Part shown: piece by piece, positions 46,495 through 55,989 of the stretch | Position numbering within the stretch: the first letter of the stretch is position 1 | Layout: the number at the start of each line of letters is the position of its first letter | Source: an uncultured Pseudomonas sp. | GTDB lineage: Bacteria > Pseudomonadota > Gammaproteobacteria > Pseudomonadales > Pseudomonadaceae | Assembly (NCBI RefSeq): GCF_946886105.1 | Contig: NZ_CAMPHV010000021.1 | Span: forward strand, 16,957 to 80,956 | DNA length: 64,000 nucleotides | Direction: 5' to 3' | Notes under the pieces: generated by a model | What the model was told of the DNA's origin: nothing | The model's database searches: none | Seen by the model: only the letters and a program-made list of their open reading frames with translations | Made by a program: the position numbers and the translations under genes

Positions 46495-46959
46495 ATGCGC
46501 AAACCCCGTCTATTGATCGCTTCTTTCGCAGCCTTGGCGCTGGCACTCGGCGGCTGCGCCTCCAATCTGACCGGTGACACCTACTCGCGCGCCGAGGCGC
46601 GTACCGTGCAAACCGTGCGCATGGGCACCATCGAGGCCTTGCGTCCGGTGCAGATCGAAGGCACTAAAACGCCGATCGGTGCTGGCGCTGGCGCGGTAAT
46701 CGGCGGCGTTGCCGGCAGTGGCGTCGGCGGCGGCCGCGGCAGCACCGTGGCCGCGGTGATCGGCGCGGTGGCCGGTGGCCTGCTGGGGGCCATGACCGAA
46801 GAAGGTCTGACCCGCACCCAGGGCGTGGAAATCACCGTGCGCGAAGACGACGGCAGCCTGCGCGCCTATGTCCAGGAAGTGGAGGAGAACCAGATTTTTC
46901 GGGTCGGCCAACGCGTGCGCATTCTCACCGTCAACGGCACCAGCCGCGTGACTCCCTAA
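46495..46959 (+). CDS. SlyB-like glycine-zipper lipoprotein
   Basis: 154 residues from the ATG at 46495 (GGAGG upstream); the frame extends back through pdxH but the signal peptide fixes the start. Lipobox LGGC in ALALALGGCASNL. A glycine-zipper 2TM region (IGAGAGAVIGGVAGSGVGGGRG ... VIGAVAGGLLG, shown in parts) and a C-terminal beta domain (GVEITVREDDGS, VRILTVNG). SlyB/PcpY-type outer-membrane stress lipoprotein. Confidence 0.9.
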   Translation: MRKPRLLIASFAALALALGGCASNLTGDTYSRAEARTVQTVRMGTIEALRPVQIEGTKTPIGAGAGAVIGGVAGSGVGGGRGSTVAAVIGAVAGGLLGAMTEEGLTRTQGVEITVREDDGSLRAYVQEVEENQIFRVGQRVRILTVNGTSRVTP

Positions 46960-47044
46960 CCGATGGTTCAGTCACTGCTGTATTCGGCTGGGCCGTTCTT
47001 GCGTGGCAAACGCAAGACTGCCTAGTGCTTTTCAGCCCTATCGA

Positions 47045-47077
47045 AGCCGGATCGACGCAAGCCGATCCGGCTTTTTC
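47045..47077 (+). terminator. Intrinsic terminator of the slyB-like gene
   Basis: AGCCGGATCG (47045-47054) / CGATCCGGCT (47063-47072) with a loop of 8, then TTTTCTT. Confidence 0.93.
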
Positions 47078-47225
47078 TTGCATCGGCTCCGGCGTGACAC
47101 GGAGCGCATTCGCGGCGGGGCAGGGCGTCATTGCATGTTTCCGAATGCTTCTGACCATGACGGCACCCTGATAGATATGGATAATCGCGCAATTATTCTG
47201 TGCTAACAGAGGCTTAGGTAATCCA

Positions 47226-47303
47226 GCGGACGCAGATCCGCAGCAAAAACAACAGCTGAGGCACCAGCTGGGACGCTCACCGCCGGCCAGTACTGGCCGA
47301 CGG
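47226..47303 (+). promoter_or_regulatory. Structured 5' leader of the Mrp antiporter operon
   Basis: Three consecutive hairpins: GCGGA/TCCGC (47226-47241), CAGCTG/CAGCTG (47253-47270) and CCGCCGGCCAG/CTGGCCGACGG (47280-47303). The AGGGG ribosome site of mnhA follows at 47313. No known riboswitch class was recognised with confidence. Confidence 0.45.
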
Positions 47304-47325
47304 GCTCGCATAAGGGGTTTCATGT

Positions 47326-50118
47326 ATGACGCTTGCGTTGATTATCGCCTTGCCGTTTCTCGGCGCGCTGTTGCCGTTGTTGGCCGAGCGCTTGGGCCGT
47401 TCGGCCTGTGCCGTGGCGGCCGGCTTGGCTCCGGCGACCGCTTTGGTGCTGCTGTTGTCGCAACAGTCGGCGGTATTCGCCGGCGACCTGATCAGGGTCA
47501 AACTGAGTTGGCTGCCTGCGCTGGGACTCAATCTCAGTTTGCGCCTCGACGGATTGGGCTTTCTGTTCGCCTTGCTGATTCTCGGCATCGGTCTTTTGGT
47601 GATTCTGTACGCCCGCTATTACCTGTCGAAACAGGAATCGATGGGGCGCTTCTTCGCTTTTCTGCTGTTGTTCATGGGCGCCATGCTCGGTGTGGTGCTC
47701 TCGGAAAACCTGCTGCTGATGTTGATGTTCTGGGAGCTGACCAGCCTGTCGTCGTTCCTGCTGATCGGTTTTTGGGGCTCGCGTTCGGATGCCCGCAAAG
47801 GCGCACGCATGGCGCTGGCTGTGACGGGTGGCGGCGGCCTGGCATTGTTCGCCGGGATTTTGCTGATCGGCCATATCGCCGGCAGCTTCGAATTATCGCA
47901 GGTGCTGGCGGCCGGCTACGCGATCCGCGCCCACGAACTCTATCCGTTGGCGCTGGTGCTGGTGTTGCTCGGCGTGTTCACCAAGTCGGCGCAGTTTCCC
48001 TTCCACTTCTGGTTGCCCCATGCGATGGCCGCGCCGACGCCGGTGTCGGCCTATCTGCACTCGGCCACCATGGTCAAGGCGGGGGTGTTCCTGCTGGCGC
48101 GCCTGTACCCGGCGCTGGCGGGCTCGGAATGGTGGTTCTACCTGGTCAGCATCACCGGCCTGGTGACACTGCTGGTGGGCGCCGGCATGGCCCTGTTCCA
48201 GCATGACCTGAAAGGCTTGCTGGCTTATTCGACCATCAGCCATCTCGGCCTGATCACCCTGCTGTTCGGTTTGGACACCCGCCTGGCGGCGGTGGCGGCG
48301 GTGTTCCACATCATCAACCACGCGACCTTCAAAGCCTCGTTGTTCATGGCCGCGGGGATCATCGACCACGAGACCGGCAGCCGCGACATGCGGCGCATCA
48401 ACGGCATGTGGAAGTACATGCCGCATACTGCGATCCTGGCCATGGTGGCGGCCTCGGCGATGGCCGGCGTGCCCCTGCTCAATGGCTTTTTGAGCAAGGA
48501 AATGTTTTTCAGCGAGACCCTCAATCAGCATCTGCTGGGTAGCTTCAACTGGGTGATCCCGGCGGCGGCGACCCTGGCCGGGGTGTTTTCGGTGGCGTAT
48601 TCGCTGCGCTTCATCCACGACGTATTTTTCAACGGCGAACCGATCAACCTACCGAAATTCCCGCCCCATGAGCCGCCGCGGTATATGAAGGTGCCGGTGG
48701 AAATTCTGGTGTTCCTCTGTCTGCTGGTCGGCATAGTGCCGGCATTCACCATCGCCCCGCTGTTGGCGGCAGCGGCAAGCGCCACCCTGGGTGGGAGTCT
48801 GCCGATCTACAGCCTGTCGATCTGGCATGGTTTCAACCTGCCGCTGCTGATGAGTTTCATCGCGTTGTTCGGTGGGATATTGGTCTATGCCTTCCGCCAG
48901 CCTCTGTTCCGCTGGTACGCAGGGTTGCCCGTGGTAGACGCCAAGCTGGTTTTCGAGCGCGGGGTACAGACGCTGGTGCGCTGCTGCGTGGCAGTGACCG
49001 TGCGCTTGGAGAGCGGTTCGTTACAGCATTATCTGGCCTTGCTCCTCGGCGCCGCCTTGGTGGTGGTGACCCTGGCGCTCGGCGGCTTACCGCAGATCGA
49101 CGGGCCGCAGGCGATGAGCCCGATCGATGGCATCACCGCCTTGGGGTTGGGGATTCTCGCGCTCTCGGCTTTGGCCACAGTAGTGTTCCACCGTCAGCGC
49201 CTGGTGGCGCTGCTGATGCTCAGCGTGGTCGGCTTGATGGTGGCATTGGCCTTTGCCCGCTACTCGGCGCCTGACCTGGCATTGACCCAGCTGTCGGTCG
49301 AAGTGGTGACCATCATTCTGCTGATGCTGGCGCTGTTTTTCCTGCCGGCGCAGACCCGCAGCGAGTCGAGCAGCATGCGCGGCCTGCGCGACTTCGTCCT
49401 GGCGGTGGGCAGCGGTCTGATGGTGGCAATGCTGGTGTTCGCCGTGTTGACCCGGCCATACGACAGCATTTCCCATTTCTTCTTGACCAACAGCATCCCG
49501 GGTGGCGGCGGCAGCAATGTGGTCAACGTGATCCTGGTGGATTTCCGCGGGTTCGACACCCTCGGCGAAATCACCGTGCTGGCGATCGCCGGCGTGGGGA
49601 TCTACGCCATGCTCCACGGCCTGCGTCTGGTGCAGCCGAATACCGATGCCCAGGGCCGCAGTTGGGCGCGCGACCGCCATCCGCTGATTCTCGCGACCTT
49701 GTCGCGGGTGTTGTTGCCGATGGCCTTGCTGGTTTCGGTGTTCATCTTCTTGCGTGGGCACAACCTGCCGGGCGGCGGCTTTATCGCCGGCCTGGTCACC
49801 GCGGTGGCGCTGATCCTGCAATACGTCGCCAGCGGCGTGCAGTGGACCCAGTCGCGCTTGCCGCTCAACTACCACCGTATGGCCGGCTCGGGCGTGCTGC
49901 TCGCCGGCCTGACGGGTGCAGGCAGTTGGTGGTTCGACAAGCCGTTCCTGACCTCGGCCTTCGGCCATTTCGACATTCCCCTGGTGGGCGATGTCGAGCT
50001 GGCCACCGCCATGCTTTTCGATCTGGGCGTCTACCTGACGGTTGTCGGGGCGACCCTGCTGATTCTCGCCAACCTGGGCAAGTTGACCCAGGAAAAGCCC
50101 GGACAAGAGGTACTCTGA
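47326..50118 (+). CDS. mnhA: Mrp/Mnh Na+/H+ antiporter subunit A (fused A+B)
   Basis: Largest membrane subunit of the multi-gene cation/proton antiporter, related to complex I NuoL. 930 residues with about 20 or more helices; the ATG at 47326 has AGGGG 8 bases upstream. Proton-pathway motifs in [15 protein letters not shown] and [19 protein letters not shown]; the C-terminal ~150 residues ([21 protein letters not shown]) are the MnhB domain. This A/B fusion defines the six-gene group 2 Mrp (Pha/Sha type). First gene of the operon. Confidence 0.96.
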   Translation: MTLALIIALPFLGALLPLLAERLGRSACAVAAGLAPATALVLLLSQQSAVFAGDLIRVKLSWLPALGLNLSLRLDGLGFLFALLILGIGLLVILYARYYLSKQESMGRFFAFLLLFMGAMLGVVLSENLLLMLMFWELTSLSSFLLIGFWGSRSDARKGARMALAVTGGGGLALFAGILLIGHIAGSFELSQVLAAGYAIRAHELYPLALVLVLLGVFTKSAQFPFHFWLPHAMAAPTPVSAYLHSATMVKAGVFLLARLYPALAGSEWWFYLVSITGLVTLLVGAGMALFQHDLKGLLAYSTISHLGLITLLFGLDTRLAAVAAVFHIINHATFKASLFMAAGIIDHETGSRDMRRINGMWKYMPHTAILAMVAASAMAGVPLLNGFLSKEMFFSETLNQHLLGSFNWVIPAAATLAGVFSVAYSLRFIHDVFFNGEPINLPKFPPHEPPRYMKVPVEILVFLCLLVGIVPAFTIAPLLAAAASATLGGSLPIYSLSIWHGFNLPLLMSFIALFGGILVYAFRQPLFRWYAGLPVVDAKLVFERGVQTLVRCCVAVTVRLESGSLQHYLALLLGAALVVVTLALGGLPQIDGPQAMSPIDGITALGLGILALSALATVVFHRQRLVALLMLSVVGLMVALAFARYSAPDLALTQLSVEVVTIILLMLALFFLPAQTRSESSSMRGLRDFVLAVGSGLMVAMLVFAVLTRPYDSISHFFLTNSIPGGGGSNVVNVILVDFRGFDTLGEITVLAIAGVGIYAMLHGLRLVQPNTDAQGRSWARDRHPLILATLSRVLLPMALLVSVFIFLRGHNLPGGGFIAGLVTAVALILQYVASGVQWTQSRLPLNYHRMAGSGVLLAGLTGAGSWWFDKPFLTSAFGHFDIPLVGDVELATAMLFDLGVYLTVVGATLLILANLGKLTQEKPGQEVL

Positions 50119-50119
50119 C

Positions 50120-50449
50120 ATGGAAGCACTGTTTGCCAGCACCCTGGGCATCCTTACCGCCAGCGGGGTTTATTTGCTGCTGCGTGCGCGCACCTTTCCG
50201 GTGGTCATGGGCCTGACTCTGATCTCCTACGCGGTCAACCTGTTCCTGTTCGCCATGGGGCGCCTGCAAACCGGTATGCCCGCAGTCATCGGCCAGAGTG
50301 CCGAGTACGGCGATCCGCTGCCCCAGGCCCTGGTGCTCACGGCCATCGTGATCGGTTTCGCGATGACCGCCTTCGTGGTGGTGTTGGCCCTGCGCAGCGT
50401 CGGCGAGACGAAAACCGACCACGTCGATGGCCAGGAGCCCGCCCGATGA
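50120..50449 (+). CDS. mnhC: Mrp/Mnh antiporter subunit C
   Basis: NuoK-like small membrane subunit. 109 residues with three helices; GVYLLLRARTFPVVMGLTLISYAVNLFLF and DPLPQALVLTAIVIGFA are typical of MnhC. It starts one base after the mnhA stop and overlaps mnhD by 4 bases, so it is translationally coupled. The C-terminal ~18 residues are polar. Confidence 0.96.
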   Translation: MEALFASTLGILTASGVYLLLRARTFPVVMGLTLISYAVNLFLFAMGRLQTGMPAVIGQSAEYGDPLPQALVLTAIVIGFAMTAFVVVLALRSVGETKTDHVDGQEPAR

Positions 50450-51951
50450 ATCACGCTGTGATCCTGCCGATTCTGCTGCCGATGTTCATCGGCAGCCTGT
50501 TGCTGTTCGGCGCGCGGGTGAACCTGCCGATCAAGCGCGCGCTTTCGATCATAGCCACGCTGGCGCTGGTGCCGCTGAGCCTGTGGCTGATGCTGCAGGC
50601 CGATCAGGGCGACCTGCAGGTGTACGCCGCCGGCAATTGGCCGGCGCCGTTCGGCATCGTCCTGCTGCTCGACCGTTTGAGCGCGCTGATGCTCGTGGTC
50701 ACCGCGGTGCTGGCGCTGTTCGCGCTGCTCTACGCGGTACGTGGCGACGACGAACGCGGGCGCAACTTCCATGCGTTGTTCCAGTTCCAGCTGATGGGTA
50801 TCAATGGCGCCTTTCTCACCGGCGACCTGTTCAACCTGTTCGTGTTCTTCGAGGTGCTGCTGATCGCCTCCTATGCATTGCTGCTGCATGGCGGCGGCGC
50901 CGAGAGGGTGCGTGCCGGTTTGCACTATGTGGTGCTCAACCTGCTGGGCTCGGCCTTGTTCCTGATTGCGGTCGGTGTGCTCTACGGCATCACCGGCACC
51001 CTGAACATGTCCGATCTGGCGGTGCGGGTGGCCGCGGCCGGTGTCGACGAGGCGTCGCTATTGGGCGCCGCCGGCTTGCTGTTGCTGGTGGTGTTCGGTT
51101 TGAAGGCGGCGTTTCTGCCGTTGTATTTCTGGCTGCCCAAGGCCTATGCCTCGGCTACCGCGCCAGTGGCGGCACTGTTCGCGATCATGACCAAGGTGGG
51201 GCTCTACTCGATCCTGCGGGTCTACACGCTGATCTTCGGTGCGGATGCCGGCAGCCTGGCCAATATGGCCCAGGACTGGCTCTGGCCCGTGGCTCTGCTG
51301 ACCATCGGCCTGGGCGCGATCGGCGCGCTGGCCGCCGGCAGCCTGCACGGCATGCTGGCTTACCTGGTGGTGCTGTCGGTCGGCACCTTGCTCGCGGGGC
51401 TTGCGGTCGGCACCCCCGAGGCGTTGTCGGCTGCCCTGTACTACCTGATGCACAGCACCTGGGTGGCGGGCGGCCTGTTCCTCCTCGCCGACTTGATCGC
51501 GCGCCAACGCGGGGTCAAGCACAGCCTGTTGATCCAGGGGCCGGCGCTGGAGCACCCGAAGCTGCTCGGCGCCCTGTTCTTTATCGGCGCCATCGCCGTG
51601 GCCGGGTTGCCGCCGCTCTCCGGTTTCATCGGCAAGCTGCTCCTGCTGCGGGCGGTCGAGCCGGGTTGGCAAGCGTTGTTGCTCTGGCCGGTGGTGTTGG
51701 TCAGCAGCCTGATGACTTTGGTCGCCCTCAGCCGCGCCGGTAGCACGCTGTTCTGGCGCGTGGGGTTGAGCCAGTTGGACAGCTCCGAACTGGATTACGG
51801 CCGCCTGCTGGCCTGTCTCGGTTTGTTGCTGCTCAGCCCCTCGCTGGTCGCCATGGCGGCGCCGCTGTTGCAGTACATCGACGCCACGGCCGCGCAATTG
51901 CACGACCTGCAGGCCTATCGACAGATTCTGCTCCCGGGAGGTGCGCCATGA
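50446..51951 (+). CDS. mnhD: Mrp/Mnh antiporter subunit D
   Basis: NuoN/NuoM-like proton-translocating membrane subunit. 501 residues, ~14 helices. Key features: VFFEVLLIASYALLLHG with the conserved Glu, GLKAAFLPLYFWLPKAYASA with the conserved Lys, and MTKVGLYSILRVYTL. ATG overlaps the mnhC stop; the stop overlaps the mnhE ATG. Confidence 0.96.
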   Translation: MNHAVILPILLPMFIGSLLLFGARVNLPIKRALSIIATLALVPLSLWLMLQADQGDLQVYAAGNWPAPFGIVLLLDRLSALMLVVTAVLALFALLYAVRGDDERGRNFHALFQFQLMGINGAFLTGDLFNLFVFFEVLLIASYALLLHGGGAERVRAGLHYVVLNLLGSALFLIAVGVLYGITGTLNMSDLAVRVAAAGVDEASLLGAAGLLLLVVFGLKAAFLPLYFWLPKAYASATAPVAALFAIMTKVGLYSILRVYTLIFGADAGSLANMAQDWLWPVALLTIGLGAIGALAAGSLHGMLAYLVVLSVGTLLAGLAVGTPEALSAALYYLMHSTWVAGGLFLLADLIARQRGVKHSLLIQGPALEHPKLLGALFFIGAIAVAGLPPLSGFIGKLLLLRAVEPGWQALLLWPVVLVSSLMTLVALSRAGSTLFWRVGLSQLDSSELDYGRLLACLGLLLLSPSLVAMAAPLLQYIDATAAQLHDLQAYRQILLPGGAP

Positions 51952-52451
51952 GGTCCCGCCGCTGGTTACCCCAGCCGTTGCTCAGCCTGTGCTTGCTGCT
52001 GGTATGGATGCTTCTGGTCGACAGTTCGAGCCTTGGCCAATGGCTGCTCGGCGCGTTGCTGGGGTGGTTGATCCCCTTGCTGACCCAGTTGTTCTGGATA
52101 TCCCCGCCGCGGATCTATCGGCCGGGCAAGCTGTGCCTGTTCCTGCTGCGCGTGCTCGGCGATATCGTCACCGCCAACCTGCAGGTGGCCAAGCTGATTC
52201 TCGGGCCGGTCGACAGGTTGCGCCCGGCGTTCGTCGAGGTGCCGATGCTGCTGGAGGACGACCTAGCCCTGACCATGCTGGCCAGCGTGATCTCGCTGAC
52301 CCCGGGCACGGTCTCCGCCGACCTGAGCGACGACCGCAAAACCCTGCTGGTGCATAGCCTGGATGTTGCCGACGAGGCCGCGCTGGTTGCCGAGATCAAA
52401 AGCCGCTACGAAGCGCCGCTGCTGGAGGTGTTCACATGCTCGCCTACGTGA
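51948..52451 (+). CDS. mnhE: Mrp/Mnh antiporter subunit E
   Basis: 167 residues with two N-terminal helices and a cytosolic C-terminal domain. VANLQVAKLIL-like stretch (TANLQVAKLILGP), ASVISLTPGTVSADL and LLVHSLDVADEA are the MnhE hallmarks. It overlaps mnhD by 4 bases and mnhF by 16 bases, so the reading frames are tightly coupled. Confidence 0.96.
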   Translation: MRSRRWLPQPLLSLCLLLVWMLLVDSSSLGQWLLGALLGWLIPLLTQLFWISPPRIYRPGKLCLFLLRVLGDIVTANLQVAKLILGPVDRLRPAFVEVPMLLEDDLALTMLASVISLTPGTVSADLSDDRKTLLVHSLDVADEAALVAEIKSRYEAPLLEVFTCSPT

Positions 52452-52705
52452 TTCCGCTGTGCCTGGCGATCATGGGTCTGGCCCTGGTGCTGACCGTGAT
52501 GCGCCTGATCAAGGGGCCGGACATGCCGGACCGGATTCTCGCCCTGGATACCCTGTATATCAACGCCATCGCCCTGATCATGCTGCTGGGCATCTGGCTC
52601 GGCACCGATCTGTACCTGGAGGCCGCGTTGCTGATCGCGGTCATGGGCTTCGTCGGCACGGTGGCGGTGGCGAAATATTTGCTGCGCGGCGACATCATCG
52701 AATAA
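52436..52705 (+). CDS. mnhF: Mrp/Mnh antiporter subunit F
   Basis: 89 residues, three helices, with the family motif VMRLIKGPDMPDRILALDTLYIN. The ATG lies inside the end of mnhE. The C-terminus, VAVAKYLLRGDIIE, is typical. It is required for complex assembly in studied Mrp systems. Confidence 0.96.
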   Translation: MLAYVIPLCLAIMGLALVLTVMRLIKGPDMPDRILALDTLYINAIALIMLLGIWLGTDLYLEAALLIAVMGFVGTVAVAKYLLRGDIIE

Positions 52706-52715
52706 GGACGGCTAT

Positions 52716-53048
52716 ATGGATTCCCTGATTGAAGGCCTGGTCGCGTTGTTTCTGCTGCTCGGTAGCGTGTTCGCCCTGGTCGGGGCGATCGGTCTGTACC
52801 GCTTGCCGGACTTTTTCATGCGCCTGCACGGGCCGACCAAATCCACCACCCTGGGCGTCGGCGGCATGGTCATCGCGTCTTTGATCTACTTCAGCGCTCG
52901 CGGCGAAGGCCTGAGCCTGCACGAACTGCTGATCACCCTGTTCCTGTTCATCACCGCGCCGGTCAGCGCCCATATGCTGGCCAAAGCCGCTCTGCAACAA
53001 AAGCTGCGCCTCAGCGACAAGACCCGCGGCAAGCCCTGGGAGCAATAG
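52716..53048 (+). CDS. mnhG: Mrp/Mnh antiporter subunit G
   Basis: Last gene of the operon. 110 residues, three helices; GLYRLPDFFMRLHGPTKSTTLGVG and LFLFITAPVSAHMLAKAA are the MnhG signatures. AAGGA precedes the ATG by about 7 bases. A REP palindrome follows (53099-53115), and no clear terminator was found. Confidence 0.96.
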   Translation: MDSLIEGLVALFLLLGSVFALVGAIGLYRLPDFFMRLHGPTKSTTLGVGGMVIASLIYFSARGEGLSLHELLITLFLFITAPVSAHMLAKAALQQKLRLSDKTRGKPWEQ

Positions 53049-53098
53049 GGCCGCCGCTTTTGTTGTCTGGATAGTTCTCGAGTGAATGTGCGATTTCC

Positions 53099-53115
53099 CC
53101 CGGATGAAATCCGGG
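53099..53115. repeat. REP palindrome after the Mrp operon
   Basis: CCCGGATGAAATCCGGG, the same class as at 9421 and 55340. It lies between mnhG and the EamA gene. Confidence 0.8.
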
Positions 53116-53227
53116 AGCGGTTGACGCTCTTTTCCGTTACGCAGCCAGCCACACAGTTCGCGCGCCTGACTGTATCTGTTATCCCCGTCCTGGCCTCTCT
53201 ACACTGCCGTTTTGCATGGGGTCGCGT

Positions 53228-54133
53228 ATGCGCGGACAGGGCAGCGGGGTGGCAGTGATCTGCCTGGTCGTGGCGATGGCGCTATGGGGCAGTTCTTTTA
53301 TCGCCTTGAAAGTGGCCTTCGCCGAGTTGCCCGCGATGTGGGTGATCTTCGGCCGTATGGCTTTGGGCAGTCTGGTCTTCCTGCTGGCCTGGCGTTGGCG
53401 CGGGCGCATGCAGTACCGCCGCGGCGACTGGAAATACCTGCTCGGCCTGGCGGCCTGCGAGCCCTGCCTGTACTTCCTCTTCGAGGCCCTGGCGCTGCAG
53501 AACACCAGCGCGTCCCAGGCTGGCATGGTCAGTGCTTTGCTGCCGTTGTTGGTAACGGTCGGTGCCTTCGTCTTCTTGCGCGAGCGGATCAGTCGCACCA
53601 CCCTGGCGGGTTTTCTGATCGCCGTCGTCGGCGCCGTCTGGCTGAGCCTGGCCGGCAGCGCCGACGAACACGCGGCCAATCCCTTACTGGGCAATTTCTT
53701 CGAGCTGCTCGCCATGCTCTGCGCCATGGGCTACACCCTAATGCTCAAGCACCTGTCGGCGCGCTATTCGGCGTTTCTGCTGACGGCCATGGTGGCGTTC
53801 GTCGGCACCCTGTTCTTTCTGCCGTTGGCGTTGCTTGGCGAGCCCTGGCCGCGCGAGGTCAGCCCGCTGGGTTGGGCGGCGGTCGCGTACTTGGGCGTGT
53901 TGGTCACCGTCGGTGCTTACGGGCTCTATAACTTCGGTGTCAGCCGCCTGCCGGCCAGTCAGGCCTCGGGCTTTACCAACCTGATTCCGGTATTCACCTT
54001 GCTGTTCGCCACGCTATTACTCGGCGAGCGGCTGAACGGCCCGCAGATGGTGGCAGCCGCGCTGGTCTTTGGCGGGGTGGTGTTGAGCCAATGGCGTGCC
54101 GCGCCGCCGCTGCCTGCCGGCGTGCTTGATTGA
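53228..54133 (+). CDS. EamA/DMT-family transporter
   Basis: Inner-membrane drug/metabolite-type transporter with ten predicted helices and two EamA repeats (WGSSFIALKVAFAELP; GVSRLPASQASGFTNLIPVFTLL). 301 residues from the ATG at 53228; an ATG at 53216 is an alternative with no ribosome site. Substrate unknown; relatives export amino acids or metabolites. The PLP enzyme gene follows 9 bases later, suggesting a shared transcript and possibly a cysteine-related substrate (inference). Confidence 0.9.
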   Translation: MRGQGSGVAVICLVVAMALWGSSFIALKVAFAELPAMWVIFGRMALGSLVFLLAWRWRGRMQYRRGDWKYLLGLAACEPCLYFLFEALALQNTSASQAGMVSALLPLLVTVGAFVFLRERISRTTLAGFLIAVVGAVWLSLAGSADEHAANPLLGNFFELLAMLCAMGYTLMLKHLSARYSAFLLTAMVAFVGTLFFLPLALLGEPWPREVSPLGWAAVAYLGVLVTVGAYGLYNFGVSRLPASQASGFTNLIPVFTLLFATLLLGERLNGPQMVAAALVFGGVVLSQWRAAPPLPAGVLD

Positions 54134-54142
54134 GGAGATGAG

Positions 54143-55237
54143 ATGAACGATGCAAGAAACTGGGCGCGCGAGGCCATCCGCATTATCGAAGCGGATTTTC
54201 AACGCAGCGCCGACACCCACCTGATTCCCCTGGAGCTGCCCGGTCTGCCGGGCATTGAGCTGTACTTCAAGGATGAGTCCAGCCACCCGACCGGCAGCCT
54301 CAAGCATCGCCTGGCGCGTTCGCTGTTTCTCTATGCCTTGTGTAATGGCCGACTCAGGCCCGACGCACCGGTGATCGAGGCGTCCAGCGGCTCCACGGCG
54401 ATCTCCGAAGCCTATTTCGCGCGCTTGCTGGGTTTGCGCTTTATTGCGGTGATGCCTGCCAGTACCTCGAAAGAAAAGATCGCGCAGATCGCCTTCTATG
54501 GCGGCGAAAGCCATCTGGTCGACGACCCGACGCAGATCTATGCGGAGTCCGAGCGCCTGGCCCGCGAGAGCGGCGGCCACTTCATGGACCAATTCACCTA
54601 CGCCGAGCGCGCCACCGACTGGCGCGCCAACAACAACATCGCCGAATCGATCTTCCAGCAGCTGCGCAGCGAGCGTTTCCCCGAACCGGCCTGGCTGGTT
54701 TCCAGCCCTGGCACCGGCGGTACCCTGGCGACCCTGGGGCGCTACGTGCGCTACCGCCGCCACAACACCCGGGTGTTCTGCGCGGATGCCGAGCGTTCGG
54801 TGTTTTTCGATTACTACCGCAGCGGCGACGCCAGCCTGACCCTGGATTGCGGTTCGCGCATCGAAGGCATCGGCCGGCCGCGGGTCGAGGCGTCCTTCCT
54901 GCCGTCGGTGCTGGACGCCATGTGCAAAGTGCCGGACGCCCTGTCCCTGGCCGCCATGCATTACCTGGCGCGACGCCTGGGCCGGCGCGTCGGCGGTTCC
55001 AGCGGTACCAACCTGATTGGTGCGCTGTTGGTCGCGCAACGTATGGTCGCGGCCGGCGAATCCGGCTCGGTGGTGGCGATTCTCTGCGACGGCGGCGAGC
55101 GCTATGCCGGCAGCTATTACGACGATGCCTGGCTCAGCGCCCAGGGCTACGACCTGGCGCCGTTGATCGCCGCGGTCGCCGCCAGCGCCGAACGCGGCGA
55201 GCCGTTGCCGGGCGATTTGCCAACAGCAGGCCTGTAG
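54143..55237 (+). CDS. PLP-dependent cysteine synthase-family enzyme (Cds1-like cysteine desulfhydrase)
   Basis: 364 residues of the fold type II PLP family. The PLP-binding Lys is in [14 protein letters not shown]; the substrate loop [17 protein letters not shown] and the phosphate-binding [13 protein letters not shown] are present. The C-terminus ([17 protein letters not shown]) is typical of the Cds1/PA1061-type group, thought to release H2S from cysteine, rather than biosynthetic CysK/CysM. GGAG precedes the ATG. Probably cotranscribed with the EamA gene. Confidence 0.85.
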   Translation: MNDARNWAREAIRIIEADFQRSADTHLIPLELPGLPGIELYFKDESSHPTGSLKHRLARSLFLYALCNGRLRPDAPVIEASSGSTAISEAYFARLLGLRFIAVMPASTSKEKIAQIAFYGGESHLVDDPTQIYAESERLARESGGHFMDQFTYAERATDWRANNNIAESIFQQLRSERFPEPAWLVSSPGTGGTLATLGRYVRYRRHNTRVFCADAERSVFFDYYRSGDASLTLDCGSRIEGIGRPRVEASFLPSVLDAMCKVPDALSLAAMHYLARRLGRRVGGSSGTNLIGALLVAQRMVAAGESGSVVAILCDGGERYAGSYYDDAWLSAQGYDLAPLIAAVAASAERGEPLPGDLPTAGL

Positions 55238-55300
55238 GATGGGTTAGCCGCGAGCAGGATGTGCGTGCAAGTCATTCATCTAGGCGCGGCGTAACCCATC
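55238..55300. repeat. GATGGGTTA-type inverted repeat
   Basis: GATGGGTTA (55238-55246) / TAACCCATC (55292-55300), with CCGCG / CGCGG extensions inside the arms. It is related to the three-armed element at 28181-28290. Confidence 0.7.
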
Positions 55301-55339
55301 ATGGCGCACCGCGCCGAGCCGGGGTTATGGGGCAGACCC

Positions 55340-55406
55340 GTAGCCCGGATGAAATCCGGGGAGATTGCCGCCAACCCAACACCGCCCCGGATTGCATCCG
55401 AGCTAC
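55340..55406. repeat. Inverted pair of REP palindromes (BIME)
   Basis: GTAGCCCGGATGAAATCCGGG (from 55340) and the opposite orientation CCCCGGATTGCATCCGAGCTAC (55385-55406, trimmed here) form a classic two-REP unit between genes. Confidence 0.85.
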
Positions 55407-55437
55407 CAGAGCCGCGGGCTTTCTGAAAGGAGGACAA

Positions 55438-55947
55438 ATGAGCGACCTCGAAATACGCCAGGCACAGGCTCAAGACATCGCCGGAATGTGCGAGTTGATC
55501 TTCGAACACGGCCCCAACCCCTGGAATCATCTACCCGAAGACGAGGTGATCGCCCATCTGCAGGCCATCGCCGACGGCACGGTGTTGGCCGTGTTGGCCG
55601 AGCGCGAGGGCGAGTTGCTGGGCTTCGTCAGTTACCAGCTGTCCCGGCACTTCGAGCGTTATCAACCCGAGGCGCGCCGCGGCCAACTGCACGGCTATAT
55701 CTGCGAAGCCGTCACTCATCGCGCGGTGGCGGGGCAGGGGCTCGGCACGCGTTTGTTGCAGCAGGCGGTGATGCAGCTGGGCGAGCAGGGCGTGAGTGAT
55801 ATCTATATCGATCGCCACGAGGAAAACGCCGCCTCGGCGGGAATGATGCGCAAAGCCGGCTTCGTCGAGGTCGAAACCTATGCCGATCCGCAGCGCAGGC
55901 CAAATGGTTCTGGCCGTACCACTCTGTGTTGCCTGCGTTTAGTCTGA
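55438..55947 (+). CDS. GNAT-family N-acetyltransferase
   Basis: 169 residues from the ATG at 55438, preceded by a near-perfect AAAGGAGG site. The acetyl-CoA motif A reads ICEAVTHRAVAGQGLGTRLLQQ (the Q-x-x-G-x-G/A region is QGLGTR), and the C-terminal NAASAGMMRKAGFVEVETY is the usual motif B. The frame is open far upstream but the ribosome site fixes the start. Substrate unknown. Confidence 0.92.
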   Translation: MSDLEIRQAQAQDIAGMCELIFEHGPNPWNHLPEDEVIAHLQAIADGTVLAVLAEREGELLGFVSYQLSRHFERYQPEARRGQLHGYICEAVTHRAVAGQGLGTRLLQQAVMQLGEQGVSDIYIDRHEENAASAGMMRKAGFVEVETYADPQRRPNGSGRTTLCCLRLV

Positions 55948-55989
55948 TGCACCACGGCGCCGCAGCTGCGGCTTCAGGAGAGGAGGCAG

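Larger units (their letters stand above)
46960..47325. other. 366-base region before the Mrp operon
   Basis: No gene supported. It holds the slyB terminator (47045-47077), presumably the mnh promoter (not placed), and a hairpin-rich leader at 47226-47303. The short frame at 47003-47206 has no ribosome site and looks like chance. Confidence 0.6.

Noticed and set aside
47226..47303. Cyclic di-GMP (GEMM-I) riboswitch before mnhA
   Set aside because: GGGACGC and CCGGCC pieces resemble the class, but the tetraloop receptor and second helix are missing; kept only as a structured leader of unknown type.
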